From positions 4,526,001-4,590,000 of the forward strand of contig NZ_CP059068.1 of the NCBI RefSeq assembly GCF_017798165.1: a DNA stretch of 64,000 nucleotides, given 5' to 3'. This document shows, piece after piece, positions 9,104 through 19,128 of the stretch. Under the pieces are notes generated by a model. That model worked only from the letters and a program-made list of their open reading frames with translations, was not told where the DNA came from and made no database searches. Source of the stretch: Rhodoferax sp. AJA081-3 (GTDB lineage: Bacteria; Pseudomonadota; Gammaproteobacteria; Burkholderiales; Burkholderiaceae_C). The position numbers and the translations under genes are program-made. The first letter of the stretch is position 1; each line of letters opens with the position of its first letter.

Positions 9104-10414
9104 TTACTTTTGCTTGTTCGCTTTTTCAAAGCGTTCCAGCATCTCGTCGCCGCGTTTGACGATGCTGTCCAGGGCTTCCTTGGCCGTTTTTTTGCCAGCC
9201 CAGACCTGTTCCAACTCTTCGTCTTCAATGGCGCGGATCTGCACGTAATTGCCCAGGCGGATGCCGCGCGACTTGTCGGTCACCTTGCGGATCATCTGGT
9301 TCACGGCCACATCGGTGCCGGGGTTTTGTTTGTAGAAGCCCGATTTTTCGGTCATCTGGAACGCTGCCATGGTGATGGGCAGGTAACCGGTGCGCTGGTG
9401 GCTGGCCGATTGAACGGCAGGGCTGGACACAAAACCAAAGAACTTGGCCACACCCTTGTACTCCTCGGCCTTCTTGCCGGCCATGACCCACAGGCTGGCC
9501 CCACCGATCACGGTGTTTTGCGGCGCGCCGGGTACGTCGGGGTAATGGGGCAGGGGTGCCAGACCGAAGGCGAACTTGGCGTTCTTCTTGACGTTGCCGT
9601 AGAAGCCGCTGGAGGTGGTCATCATCGCGCATTCACCCGAGACAAAGCTGGCCTCAGGCACATTGCCGCGGCCCTTGTAGACAAACAGGCCTTGTTTGGC
9701 CATGTTGGCCAGGTTGTCGATGTGGCGCACGTGCAGGTCGGAGTTGACCTTCATGCGGGCATCCAGACCGGCCAGACCGTTTTGTTTGGTCGCAAACTCC
9801 ACGTTGTGCCAGGCGGAAAAGCTCTCCAACTGGGTCCAGCCTTGCCAGGAGATGGAGATCGGGCATTTGTGGCCGTTGGCCTTGAGCTTGGCCGCTGCCA
9901 ATGCCACTTCAGGCCAGGTGGCGGGGGCTTTTTCGGCATCCAGACCGGCGGCCTTGAAGGCATCTTTGTTGTAATAGAACACCGTGGTGGAGCTGTTGAA
10001 CGGGAAACTCAGCATCTGGCCACTGGGCGCCGTGTAATAACCTGCGACGGCGGGAATGTAGGCCTTGGGGTCGAAGGCCTGGCCGGCGTCGGACATCACC
10101 TTGCCTACCGGCACGATGGCGTTTTTGCTGGCCATCATGGTGGCCGTACCCACTTCAAACACCTGCAGGATGTGGGGCGCGTTGCCAGCGCGGAAGGCGG
10201 CTACGGCCGCAGTCATGGATTCGTCGTAGCTGCCCTTGTAGGTGGGCACAATTTTGTAGTCCTTCTGGCTGGCGTTGAATTCCTTGGCCAGGTCATTGAC
10301 CCATTCGCCATTGACGGCGGTCATGGAATGCCACCACTGGATTTCGGTTTGGGCCTGTGCGGAGAGCGAAAACGCAGCGGCAAAAGCCAATGCAGTGAAT
10401 TTGAGCTTCATCAT
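9104..10414 (-). CDS. ugpB: Glycerol-3-phosphate-binding periplasmic protein
   Basis: This extracellular solute-binding protein delivers glycerol-3-phosphate or glycerophosphodiesters to UgpAE. The start at 10414 (MMKLKF) is preferred over an upstream in-frame codon because a GGAA-type ribosome site precedes it and a clean signal peptide follows, ending AQAQ near residue 23. The mature protein starts TEIQWWHSM, typical of family-1 binding proteins. The length is 436 residues. It is the first gene of the leftward ugp operon, with the promoter presumably in the gap to the divergent oxidoreductase gene. Confidence 0.95.
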   Translation of the reverse strand: MMKLKFTALAFAAAFSLSAQAQTEIQWWHSMTAVNGEWVNDLAKEFNASQKDYKIVPTYKGSYDESMTAAVAAFRAGNAPHILQVFEVGTATMMASKNAIVPVGKVMSDAGQAFDPKAYIPAVAGYYTAPSGQMLSFPFNSSTTVFYYNKDAFKAAGLDAEKAPATWPEVALAAAKLKANGHKCPISISWQGWTQLESFSAWHNVEFATKQNGLAGLDARMKVNSDLHVRHIDNLANMAKQGLFVYKGRGNVPEASFVSGECAMMTTSSGFYGNVKKNAKFAFGLAPLPHYPDVPGAPQNTVIGGASLWVMAGKKAEEYKGVAKFFGFVSSPAVQSASHQRTGYLPITMAAFQMTEKSGFYKQNPGTDVAVNQMIRKVTDKSRGIRLGNYVQIRAIEDEELEQVWAGKKTAKEALDSIVKRGDEMLERFEKANKQK

Positions 10415-10662
10415 GGGTGTTCCTTTTTTTGGCAAAAACGCACGATCGTACGGACGCTTTATGTCGAACTGATTAAAACTGAAGGGCAGCGCCTCTGCGC
10501 TCGGTGATTTCCACTAGACCGGGTGCAAGCCGCCTGGGTGCATTAGGCTTGCCTAACACAGGTCTTCCCGCAGTTGCATACAGGTGTTTGCTGCACTGCG
10601 GTAACATCTTCCCTCTGCCCCCGTGGGTCATTCCACCGCCTAGATTCCAACAGTACAGCCCG
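10415..10662. other. Divergent intergenic region between ugpB and the FAD/Fe-S gene
   Basis: The 248 bp must hold both promoters. A perfect 8-bp palindrome, ACGATCGT, lies near 10443-10450 about 30 bp upstream of ugpB and could be part of an operator. No promoter pair is strong enough to place with confidence. Confidence 0.35.
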
Positions 10663-13600
10663 ATGAACGCACCCACCTCGCTCAATCACCTTCTGTCGGC
10701 ACCCGGCACCCAGCCGCATGTGCAGGAGCGCATCCGCGAAATTCCGTACAACTACACCTCCTTCTCCGACCGCGAAATCGTGATCCGCCTGCTGGGCGAG
10801 CGTGCCTGGGGCCTGTTGAACCAGCTGCGGGGTGAACGCCGTACCGGCCGCTCGGCCCGCATGTTGTACGAGGTCTTGGGCGATATCTGGGTTGTGCAGC
10901 GCAACCCTTATCTGCAGGACGACCTGCTGGACAACCCCAAGCGCCGCGGCATGCTGGTCGATGCCTTGCACCACCGCCTGCACGAAGTGGAGAAACGCCG
11001 CACCCCCGATGCCGACCCCGAGCGCGACGCCATGGTGGGTGAGCTGCTGGTGCTGGCGGGCGCTGCGGTCGAGGCGTTTAACGCCGCTTCCGTGAACATG
11101 GGCACACTGCGGCGCAAGACCCAGAAGGCCCTGGTCAAACTCACGGCCAAGGACAACATCAAGTTCGACGGCCTGAGCCGTGTGTCCCACGTGACCGATG
11201 CCACCGACTGGCGCGTGGAATACCCCTTTGTGGTGCTGACCCCCGATTCCGAGGAAGAAATGGCCGGTCTGGTCAAGGGCTGTATCGACCTGGGTCTGAC
11301 CATCATCCCGCGGGGCGGCGGCACGGGTTACACCGGTGGTGCGATCCCTCTGACGTGGAAAAGCGCGGTCATCAATACCGAAAAACTTGAGGCCATGACC
11401 GAAGTCGAGATGAAAGTCTTGCCGGGCATGGACCGCGAGGTCGCAACGGTATGGACTGAAGCTGGCGTGGTAACCCAGCGTGTGGCCGATGCGGCCGAGC
11501 GGGGTGGTTATGTGTTTGCCGTGGACCCGACCTCGGCTGAAGCCTCGTGCATAGGCGGCAATGTGGCCATGAATGCCGGTGGCAAGAAGGCAGTGTTGTG
11601 GGGCACGGCGCTGGACAACCTGGCGAGCTGGCGCATGGTGACGCCCCAGGCCGAGTGGCTGGAAGTGACCCGCATCAACCACAACATGGGCAAGATCCAT
11701 GATGCGGAGATGGCCAGCTTCGAGCTGCAGTATTTCAAGGCCGACGGCAAGACCAAGATTCGTACCGAGCGGCTGGACATCCCCGGACAGTCCTTCCGCA
11801 AAGAAGGTCTGGGCAAGGACGTGACGGACAAGTTCTTGAGCGGCCTGCCTGGCATCCAGAAGGAAGGCACGGACGGCCTGATCACCAGCGCCCGTTGGGT
11901 CGTGCACAAGATGCCGGCCCACACGCGCACGGTTTGCCTGGAGTTCTTTGGCAATGCCAAGGACGCCGTGCCCAGCATCGTCGAAATTATCGACTTCATG
12001 TTTGCCGAGCAGAAGCGCAGTGGCGTGCTGTTGGCCGGGCTGGAGCACCTGGACGACCGTTACCTGAAGGCCGTGGGTTACACCACCAAGTCCAAACGCG
12101 GTGTGTTGCCCAAGATGGCCCTGTTTGGCGATATCGCCGGTGACGACGCCGATGCCGTGGCCCGCGCCACATCCGAGGTGGTGCGTATTGCCAATTCGCG
12201 CAGCGGCGAAGGTTTTGTCGCCATCAGCCCCGAGGCACGCAAGAAATTCTGGCTGGACCGCAAGAAGACCGCGGCCATCAGCCGCCATACCAACGCCTTC
12301 AAAATCAACGAAGACGTGGTGATCCCGCTGCCGCGCATGGCTGAATACACCGATGGCATTGAACGCATCAACATCGAGCTGAGCCTGCGCAACAAGCTGG
12401 CGCTGTGTGATGCCTTGACCGAGTTTTTTGAAACCGGCAACCTGCCCCTGAGCAAGGGCGGCGACGCCAATGATATCCCCGCGGCCGAGCTGCTGGAGGA
12501 CCGCGTGGCCCAGGCCCTGGCGCTGATCGCCGATGTGCGCGCCCAGTGGCAAGGCTGGCTGGACGGCGTGGAAGGCCTGTTCGCGGAACTGCAAAACCAC
12601 AGCTTGCGCGCCAGCTGGAAGACGCAGCTGCGTGCGCCGCTGCAAGGCATCTTCAACGGTGTGGCCTTCGAGGCCATCCTGGCCGAATGCACCGCCATCC
12701 ACCAGCGTGTGCTCAAAGGCCGCGTCTGGGTGGCGCTGCACATGCATGCCGGTGACGGTAATGTGCACACCAACATCCCCGTCAACAGCGATGACTACGA
12801 AATGCTGCAGGCCGCCCACGGTGCCGTCAAACGCATCATGGCGCTGGCCCGTTCGCTGGACGGCGTGATCTCGGGTGAACACGGCATTGGCATCACCAAG
12901 CTGGAGTTTCTGACGGATGCTGAGTTGCAGCCGTTTACCGATTACAAGTCGCGAGTCGACCCTGAGGGGCGTTTTAACAAAGGCAAGTTGCTACGAAATC
13001 AGGAGCATCTTAATAAGCATGGACGGGGGCTAGAGGCCAATTCGGCTGAAGGTTTCCCGACCTACGCTGATCTGACCAACGCCTACACGCCCTCCTTTGG
13101 TTTGATGGGCCATGAGTCGCTGATCATGCAGCAGAGCGATATCGGCGCCATCGCCGATTCGGTGAAAGACTGCCTGCGCTGCGGCAAGTGCAAGCCGGTC
13201 TGCGCCACCCATGTGCCGCGTGCCAACCTGTTGTACAGCCCGCGCAACAAGATTCTGGCGACCTCGCTCTTGGTGGAAGCTTTTCTGTACGAAGAGCAGA
13301 CCCGTCGTGGTGTCTCCATCAAACACTGGGAAGAATTTGAAGATGTGGCTGACCACTGCACGGTCTGCCACAAGTGTTTGACACCCTGCCCGGTGAACAT
13401 CGACTTTGGCGATGTGACCATGAATATGCGCAACCTGTTGCGCAAGATGGGCAAGAAGTCGTACCGCCCAGCGGCTGAGTTCCAGGCCTGGTTCATCGGC
13501 ACCGCCAGCCCGAATGCGATTGCGCTGGCCCGCACGGCCACCCGCCTGAGCTTCAAGGCCCAGCGCCTGGGCAACCGCGTGCTGAATGTGCTGGCCCGCA

Positions 13601-14586
13601 AGCAGACCAACGCGCCGCCCGCCACGGTGGGCACGGCCACGGTCAAGGAGCAGGTTATCCACTTCATCAACAAGAAGATGCCCGGCAACCTGCCCAAGCG
13701 TTCGGCCCGTGCCTTGCTGGATATCGAGGACAAGGACTACGTCCCCATCATCCGCAACCCCAAGACCACGACGGCCGAAACCGAGGCGGTGTTCTACTTT
13801 CCCGGCTGCGGTTCGGAGCGCCTGTTCAGCCAGGTGGGTCTGGCCACGCAGGCCATGCTGTGGCATGCCGGTGTGCAAACCGTGCTGCCACCGGGCTACC
13901 TGTGCTGCGGGTATCCACAGCGGGGCTCGGGCCAGTTCGACAAAGCCGAGAAGATCATTACTGACAACCGCGTGTTGTTCCACCGTGTGGCCAATACGCT
14001 GAACTACCTGGACATCAAGACCGTGGTAGTGAGCTGCGGCACCTGTTATGACCAGTTGCAGGGTTATGAATTCGACAAGATATTCCCGGGATGCCGCATC
14101 GTCGACATTCACGAATACCTGTTGGAGAAGAACATCACCCTGGGCGCTGCGGCCGGTGGTGGTTACCTGTACCACGACCCCTGCCACAGCCCGATGAAGC
14201 TGCAGGAGCCGATGAAGACCGTCAAGGCGCTGGTCGGTGACGGTGTGCTGGAGAGCAAACGCTGCTGCGGTGAGAGTGGTGGCCTGGCCACTTCACGGCC
14301 CGATGTATCCACACAGATCCGCTTCCGCAAGGAAGAGGAAATACGCAAAGGCGAAACCGCGCTGCGCGAAGCCGGTACTGTGCAGGCCGACCAGAACGTC
14401 AAGATATTGACGTCTTGCCCCAGCTGCCTGATGGGTCTGAACCGCTACCAGGATGATCTGAAATCCGGCCTGCTGGAGGCGGATTACATCGTCGTGGAAA
14501 TGGCCAACCAGATCCTTGGCAAGGAATGGCTGCCGGAGTATGTGGCGACTGCCAATGCGGGCGGGATTGAGCGGGTGCTGGTCTGA
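10663..14586 (+). CDS. DUF3683-type FAD-linked oxidase fused to a 4Fe-4S/CCG heterodisulfide-reductase-like half
   Basis: The 1307-residue protein joins several modules. A DUF3683-type N-terminal domain is followed by a PCMH-type FAD-binding domain with [11 protein letters not shown] near residue 218 and an FAD-oxidase C-terminal domain containing GDGNVH and SGEHGIG. Next come two 4Fe-4S motifs ([11 protein letters not shown] near 837 and [11 protein letters not shown] near 899) and two cysteine-rich CCG domains (CCGYP near 1083, CCGESGG near 1202). The plan resembles D-lactate or glycolate dehydrogenases merged with a GlcF/GlpC-like subunit, so it is probably a 2-hydroxyacid dehydrogenase passing electrons to quinone. 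The substrate is unknown. The start at 10663 begins the conserved sequence, although the frame stays open upstream. A dispersed repeat is translated in frame around residue 780. Confidence 0.88.
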   Translation: MNAPTSLNHLLSAPGTQPHVQERIREIPYNYTSFSDREIVIRLLGERAWGLLNQLRGERRTGRSARMLYEVLGDIWVVQRNPYLQDDLLDNPKRRGMLVDALHHRLHEVEKRRTPDADPERDAMVGELLVLAGAAVEAFNAASVNMGTLRRKTQKALVKLTAKDNIKFDGLSRVSHVTDATDWRVEYPFVVLTPDSEEEMAGLVKGCIDLGLTIIPRGGGTGYTGGAIPLTWKSAVINTEKLEAMTEVEMKVLPGMDREVATVWTEAGVVTQRVADAAERGGYVFAVDPTSAEASCIGGNVAMNAGGKKAVLWGTALDNLASWRMVTPQAEWLEVTRINHNMGKIHDAEMASFELQYFKADGKTKIRTERLDIPGQSFRKEGLGKDVTDKFLSGLPGIQKEGTDGLITSARWVVHKMPAHTRTVCLEFFGNAKDAVPSIVEIIDFMFAEQKRSGVLLAGLEHLDDRYLKAVGYTTKSKRGVLPKMALFGDIAGDDADAVARATSEVVRIANSRSGEGFVAISPEARKKFWLDRKKTAAISRHTNAFKINEDVVIPLPRMAEYTDGIERINIELSLRNKLALCDALTEFFETGNLPLSKGGDANDIPAAELLEDRVAQALALIADVRAQWQGWLDGVEGLFAELQNHSLRASWKTQLRAPLQGIFNGVAFEAILAECTAIHQRVLKGRVWVALHMHAGDGNVHTNIPVNSDDYEMLQAAHGAVKRIMALARSLDGVISGEHGIGITKLEFLTDAELQPFTDYKSRVDPEGRFNKGKLLRNQEHLNKHGRGLEANSAEGFPTYADLTNAYTPSFGLMGHESLIMQQSDIGAIADSVKDCLRCGKCKPVCATHVPRANLLYSPRNKILATSLLVEAFLYEEQTRRGVSIKHWEEFEDVADHCTVCHKCLTPCPVNIDFGDVTMNMRNLLRKMGKKSYRPAAEFQAWFIGTASPNAIALARTATRLSFKAQRLGNRVLNVLARKQTNAPPATVGTATVKEQVIHFINKKMPGNLPKRSARALLDIEDKDYVPIIRNPKTTTAETEAVFYFPGCGSERLFSQVGLATQAMLWHAGVQTVLPPGYLCCGYPQRGSGQFDKAEKIITDNRVLFHRVANTLNYLDIKTVVVSCGTCYDQLQGYEFDKIFPGCRIVDIHEYLLEKNITLGAAAGGGYLYHDPCHSPMKLQEPMKTVKALVGDGVLESKRCCGESGGLATSRPDVSTQIRFRKEEEIRKGETALREAGTVQADQNVKILTSCPSCLMGLNRYQDDLKSGLLEADYIVVEMANQILGKEWLPEYVATANAGGIERVLV
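12990..13042 (+). repeat. 17-17-8 dispersed repeat, copy 4, inside the FAD/Fe-S gene
   Basis: The head GCTACGAAATCAGGAGC (12990-13006) has one mismatched pair. The spacer is 17 nt (13007-13023), CGGGGGCT is at 13024-13031, and the tail AGAGGCCAATT matches the consensus. It is sense to the gene and translated in the linker between the FAD-oxidase half and the Fe-S half. Confidence 0.85.
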
Positions 14587-14754
14587 TACAGCCGGTTCAT
14601 GCCGCAATGTGTTGTGAAATGTATCCACCGGGTTACATAGCTGATACGTGGGCGCCTGAAGTGGCGTAAATTCGGGCTTTCCAACGAAAGTGTTGTGATT
14701 TAATCAATTTAGCGTCCCTTCGGCGGCGAGGGGAATGCTTTTTGGAGTTACATC
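14587..14754 (+). promoter_or_regulatory. Upstream region of the two-partner secretion operon
   Basis: The 168-bp gap is the only place for the promoter of the tpsA-fecR-tpsB operon. TTGTGA (14612-14617) and TACATA (14634-14639), 16 bp apart, are a weak candidate. A clear ribosome site, TTTGGAG, precedes the ATG at 14755. No terminator for the upstream gene is evident. Confidence 0.35.
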
Positions 14755-17700
14755 ATGCGTTCTCGGGCCTCACTCAACCATGTGTATAGAACCGTATGGA
14801 ACCAGGCGCTCGGCGCCATGGTCGCGGTAGCGGAAATTTCCTCCAGCGGGGGGCGATCCGGCAGCGCAAGCTCCGACAGCACGCCCAAGAACGCGCTCTT
14901 GGTGCTCCACTGGAGCGCTCTGGCGCTAGGGGTTGCACTGGCCTGGGGTACCTTGGCCACGAATGCCAACGCCAACCCATCCGGCGGCGTCGCCATCGTT
15001 GGGCAGGCCAACATGACCACCACCGGCAACCACATGCTGGTGACCACCCAAAACGGGGCGGGCACCAACCATTCCGCCATCAACTGGCAGAGTTTTTCGA
15101 TTCCTGCAGGCAATACAACACACTTCCTGCAACCCAGTGCTGCCAGCACATCCATCAACCGGGTCGTTACCAATACCCCTTCCGCCATTTTTGGCACCTT
15201 ATCCAGCAACGGCAACCTGGTACTTGTTAACCAGTCGGGCATCGCCGTGGGCGCCGGAGCGGTGGTGGACACTGCCGGGTTTACTGCTTCCAGCTTGCGC
15301 ATGTCGGATGCGGATGCCCTGGCCGGGCGTCTGCGTTTTGGCGATAGCGGTGGTGCGGGGGCCGGCGTGTCGGTTGGCGGCAGCGTTTTGGCGCGCAGCG
15401 GAGACGTGGTCTTGCTGGGTGCCAATGTGGGCACTGAGCAGACTGCATTGGTGCAGGCGCCCAATGGATCGACCATCCTGGCGGCCGGTCAACAGGTCGA
15501 GATCACAGGTCGGGGCTTGGAGGGCATCAAATTGCAGGTGCAGGCGCCGGCGAATGAGGCCGTGAACCTGGGAACGTTGAAGGGCGGTGCGGTAGGCATC
15601 TTTGCCGGCACACTTAAACACAGCGGCCTGATCCAGGCCACCCAGGCCGACTTGCGAGGGGGCAAAGTGGTGCTCAAGGCGTCTGGCGACGCCTTGGTAG
15701 AAGGTGGCGGCAAGATATTGGCCACAGGTACAGAGGGCGGCAGCGTAGATGTGTTGGGAGACCGCGTTGCGGTAACTGACCAGGCTTTGATCGACGCATC
15801 TGGTGATAACAGCGGCGGCAGTGTGCGCGTGGGGGGGGACTACCAAGGCAAAAATGCCGATGTGCAGAACGCGAATTTTGTGTATTTTGGGCCACAGGCA
15901 AGCATCAAGGCCGATGCCAAGGGTAACGGCAATGGCGGCAGGGTGATACTGTGGGCGGACGACACGACGCGTGCACATGGCAGCATTTCGGCACAGGGCG
16001 GCGCCCAGGGTGGAGATGGCGGGTTTGTGGAAACGTCGGGTAAACAGTCTTTGCATCTCACTGGGATAAGGGTAGACACCCGAGCCGCAGCGGGGAAAAC
16101 CGGCTTGTGGCTGCTGGACCCGAACAACATCGACATCAACTCCACTGCCACGGTGAATGTGGGCGGGGCTCCCAACTTTGCGTCTGCAGGAGCAGGTACT
16201 CTCGATGTTGCCGATTTGTTGACAGCGTTGGCGTCTAACAATGTATCGGTAACGGCTCTAGACAATTTGTCTGTGTCCACGCCTATCAGTTATGCAGGGG
16301 GAAATAACTTGTCCCTGACTGCGCAGGGTGGATCGCTGTCGGTGAATCAGCCCATATCGGTGACATCGAGTCTGGCGCTGGAGTCCACCGGGGGGTCGAT
16401 GTTTTTGGGGGCTAATGTCAATTCCGGTGCGGTGAAGTTGAAATCAGGTGGGTCCATTTCGCAGTCTTCCGGGACCATCTCCGCAACTTCATTGGAGATC
16501 GATTCGGGAGGTAGTGTCTCCCTGAACAACGCTAACAATGTGTCCAGCATTGCGGCGAGTGTTGGTAGCGGTGGAATGAGCTTCAAGAGTGTGAATGCGT
16601 TCTCGGTCACAACACTGGGTTCCATTACCGGCATCAACACCAACGGCGGCAATGCCAATCTGGAGAGCACCGGCAGTATCCAGGTCAATCAGGCTATCAA
16701 CGCAGGCGGTGGTGCCGTGACATTGACCAGCACAGGGGGCGGGGTCTCCCAAAGCACCCTTCCAGCCGCGAACATCACTGCCGGCAATTTGTCTGTAAGC
16801 GGTACCGGGGGGGTTGTGTTGAACAACGACTCCAACAGCGCCGCAAACGTCAGCATAAGTTCCGGTGGAACCAATATGGTGACTTACTGGAATTCCGGTT
16901 CGTTTGCGGCTGGGGCCATCACGGTCGGTGGCGCTTTGCAGCTCAAGACCAATGGCGGCAATCTTGCCCAGACCGGCGCCATTTCGGCTGCTGGGACTGG
17001 GCTGGACGTCATTGCTGGCGGTGGCAATGTGACGCTGAGCAACACGTCCAACAATTTGACCAACTTGACGGTGACTAGTGGTGGCGCTGTGAATGTGAAA
17101 AATAGCACTGCTGTTGGGGTTACCTCGGTTGCGTCAGGTTCATTCACCTTGAAGGCGACCGGCTCCATTACACAGAATGGGACCATAACGACTAGCTCAG
17201 GGGGTGTCGATTTGGATTCGGGTGGCTCGATATCTTCTGGATTTGGCATCAATGCCTCTGGCGGGGCAGTGCGGCTGTCGGCAGCGTCTGGTCTTACTTT
17301 GACCGGTCCAGGTATCAGTTCCGACGCCGCTGGTGATGCGGTTTTGCTGATAACGACCGGCGGTTTGTTGTCTGCGTCCGTGCCGATCACCACGAGTGGT
17401 GCGGGCGGGCGTTGGTTGGCTTACGTCCCCAGTTTCCTCAGCAATGTATTCCCCACGGGCTGGGCGTTTAAACAAGTTAACGCGACATATGGTACGACGG
17501 TGCTAGGCGCCGGGAATGGCATTCTCGTGGCTGCCGCTCCTGTGTTGACACTGTCGGGCTCAACCGTCACTGGGACTGTTTCCAAGGTCTATGACGGCAA
17601 TACCAGCATCAACCTCACGGGCGCAATATTGCCAGTAGTTTCAGGCGGGGCAATCGACGCGGACGATGTGTCGGGAGCAACGCTCTCCGGTGGAACCGGC

Positions 17701-19128
17701 ACCCTGGACAACAAGAATGTTGGAACTGGGAAACTCGTAACTGTGAATGGCGTGGGCGTTACGGGCATTACAACCAGTTTGGCCTTGGGTAGCAAACCGG
17801 TGTATGGATACCAGGTTCCAACTGTGAGTGGCAATATTGGCACAGTCACGCAGCGGCCGACTTCCACATGGACGGGTGGGGTAGGCAATTTATGGAGTAC
17901 CACCTTTAACTGGGATGCGTTGCCGGACGGTGTCAACGTCGCGAATGTCATTATTCCTGCCGGGGTGGGGCCGATCGAATTTGATGGAAATATGGGGACT
18001 ACCAGTCTGCAATCGTTGACCAGCGGAAGCCCTATTTTAATATCGGGCGGGTCTTTACAGGTTGGCGGTAGTGTGGACACGGCAGGATTTTTGCAGAGCG
18101 GCGGATCACTCAGCGGGTCCGGAACACTGAAAGTAAATGGTGCTTTTAGTCAAACCGGTGGCAGTGTGGATATGTTTGCCATTGATGTGACAACCCCCAC
18201 CGGTGGGATCGCCTTTAGCAATTTGAAAGCCAAGACGATTGCCCTAACCGCTGTAAATGGCTCGATCACACAAACCGGAGGTGTGGACGCAACTGCGCTC
18301 ATAACCAGTTCAAGCAATGGAGCGGTCCTCAACTCCACCGGTAATCGTATTGGGTCCTTCACTGCGACTAATAGTGGCTCAGGGGCGATTGAATTGACCA
18401 ATGTGGGTGGTCTCAACATTGTGGGCATCAGCAATGCTGGTGGGGACGTAGTGGTTACCAATACGGGTGGGATCCTGACCCAGGGCCCCGTCGCAGCACC
18501 GGGTGGCCGGGTCTCCCTTATGGCCAATAGCCCACTGACCATTGGCTCTGGCGGCGTGTCGGCTGGTGGTGACATCAATCTTGTAGCTACGAACACTACC
18601 AGCGCGGGTGATATGGTGTTGAACGGAAACGTCAACTCTTCGTCGGGTGTTGTAAAACTGGCAGCCGCTAACAATCTGACACAAAACGGTGCGGTTTATG
18701 GCGCGCAGGGTGTGACCGCCACCGTGGGTGGGGTGCTCACAGTTGGCTCCTCTGCAACTTCTGGTAGCACGCCAGTTAATTACTCGGTTGGCGGGCAGCC
18801 CGTTACTGCGCCGCCGTTGAGCGTTGGTGCTCCACCAAACACTCCGATACTCCCATCGAATCCAACAACACCCACAAGCCCGACAACACCGACGGCACCA
18901 ACCAGTCCAACCAGTCCAACCAACCCTACGCTTCCATCCTTTCCGATTGGAACTCCGTCAACTCCGGGTACCTTTGACGTTGTAAAGGACGCGGTGATCC
19001 AGACCAATCTGGTGACAACATTCCTGGATAAGTTTGAGACTGGCTTGCAGACGCAGGATGAAGACAAACGGGATTTGGGTAAACCTAAGAATGACTTGGT
19101 AGTAGAGGGTGAAACATGCCGACCATGA
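14755..19128 (+). CDS. Two-partner secretion exoprotein (TpsA, filamentous-haemagglutinin type)
   Basis: The 1457-residue protein begins with an extended signal peptide of the ESPR type (SLNHVYRTVWNQALGAMVAV), and its hydrophobic core ends near residue 76. The conserved TPS secretion domain follows, with TTQNGAGTNHSAINWQSF and the NPSG-like and IFGTLSSNG motifs. The bulk is repetitive, rich in Gly, Ser, Thr and Asn, as expected of a beta-helix. A YDG-type domain starts near SKVYDGNTS at about 942. A Pro/Thr-rich linker of PTTPTSP type lies near 1365-1395, before a charged tail ending VEGETCRP. No toxin domain is visible, so an adhesin or surface matrix protein is more likely than a contact-dependent toxin. 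Its partner transporter lies two genes downstream. Confidence 0.93.
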   Translation: MRSRASLNHVYRTVWNQALGAMVAVAEISSSGGRSGSASSDSTPKNALLVLHWSALALGVALAWGTLATNANANPSGGVAIVGQANMTTTGNHMLVTTQNGAGTNHSAINWQSFSIPAGNTTHFLQPSAASTSINRVVTNTPSAIFGTLSSNGNLVLVNQSGIAVGAGAVVDTAGFTASSLRMSDADALAGRLRFGDSGGAGAGVSVGGSVLARSGDVVLLGANVGTEQTALVQAPNGSTILAAGQQVEITGRGLEGIKLQVQAPANEAVNLGTLKGGAVGIFAGTLKHSGLIQATQADLRGGKVVLKASGDALVEGGGKILATGTEGGSVDVLGDRVAVTDQALIDASGDNSGGSVRVGGDYQGKNADVQNANFVYFGPQASIKADAKGNGNGGRVILWADDTTRAHGSISAQGGAQGGDGGFVETSGKQSLHLTGIRVDTRAAAGKTGLWLLDPNNIDINSTATVNVGGAPNFASAGAGTLDVADLLTALASNNVSVTALDNLSVSTPISYAGGNNLSLTAQGGSLSVNQPISVTSSLALESTGGSMFLGANVNSGAVKLKSGGSISQSSGTISATSLEIDSGGSVSLNNANNVSSIAASVGSGGMSFKSVNAFSVTTLGSITGINTNGGNANLESTGSIQVNQAINAGGGAVTLTSTGGGVSQSTLPAANITAGNLSVSGTGGVVLNNDSNSAANVSISSGGTNMVTYWNSGSFAAGAITVGGALQLKTNGGNLAQTGAISAAGTGLDVIAGGGNVTLSNTSNNLTNLTVTSGGAVNVKNSTAVGVTSVASGSFTLKATGSITQNGTITTSSGGVDLDSGGSISSGFGINASGGAVRLSAASGLTLTGPGISSDAAGDAVLLITTGGLLSASVPITTSGAGGRWLAYVPSFLSNVFPTGWAFKQVNATYGTTVLGAGNGILVAAAPVLTLSGSTVTGTVSKVYDGNTSINLTGAILPVVSGGAIDADDVSGATLSGGTGTLDNKNVGTGKLVTVNGVGVTGITTSLALGSKPVYGYQVPTVSGNIGTVTQRPTSTWTGGVGNLWSTTFNWDALPDGVNVANVIIPAGVGPIEFDGNMGTTSLQSLTSGSPILISGGSLQVGGSVDTAGFLQSGGSLSGSGTLKVNGAFSQTGGSVDMFAIDVTTPTGGIAFSNLKAKTIALTAVNGSITQTGGVDATALITSSSNGAVLNSTGNRIGSFTATNSGSGAIELTNVGGLNIVGISNAGGDVVVTNTGGILTQGPVAAPGGRVSLMANSPLTIGSGGVSAGGDINLVATNTTSAGDMVLNGNVNSSSGVVKLAAANNLTQNGAVYGAQGVTATVGGVLTVGSSATSGSTPVNYSVGGQPVTAPPLSVGAPPNTPILPSNPTTPTSPTTPTAPTSPTSPTNPTLPSFPIGTPSTPGTFDVVKDAVIQTNLVTTFLDKFETGLQTQDEDKRDLGKPKNDLVVEGETCRP

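Noticed and set aside
9922..9929. CGGGGGCT in ugpB as a possible dispersed repeat copy
   Set aside because: No GCTAY-N7-RTAGC head lies 17 nt away. The match is the box alone. The same holds for 21348-21355 and, in reverse, for 29916-29923.
8534..10507. A 657-codon open frame on the plus strand
   Set aside because: It lies fully opposite ugpA and ugpB and has no recognisable domain or ribosome site.
10543..12882. A 779-codon open frame on the minus strand
   Set aside because: It is a shadow of the FAD/Fe-S oxidoreductase gene, with low-complexity His/Gln/Gly composition.
18840..18945. Pro/Thr repeats in the exoprotein as a tandem-repeat locus
   Set aside because: Codons vary between units and the stretch reads as an ordinary Pro/Thr-rich linker rather than a phase-variable DNA repeat.
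15000..19000. Contact-dependent toxin at the end of the exoprotein
   Set aside because: No toxin domain, VENN-like motif or small immunity gene follows. The next genes are the FecR protein and the transporter.
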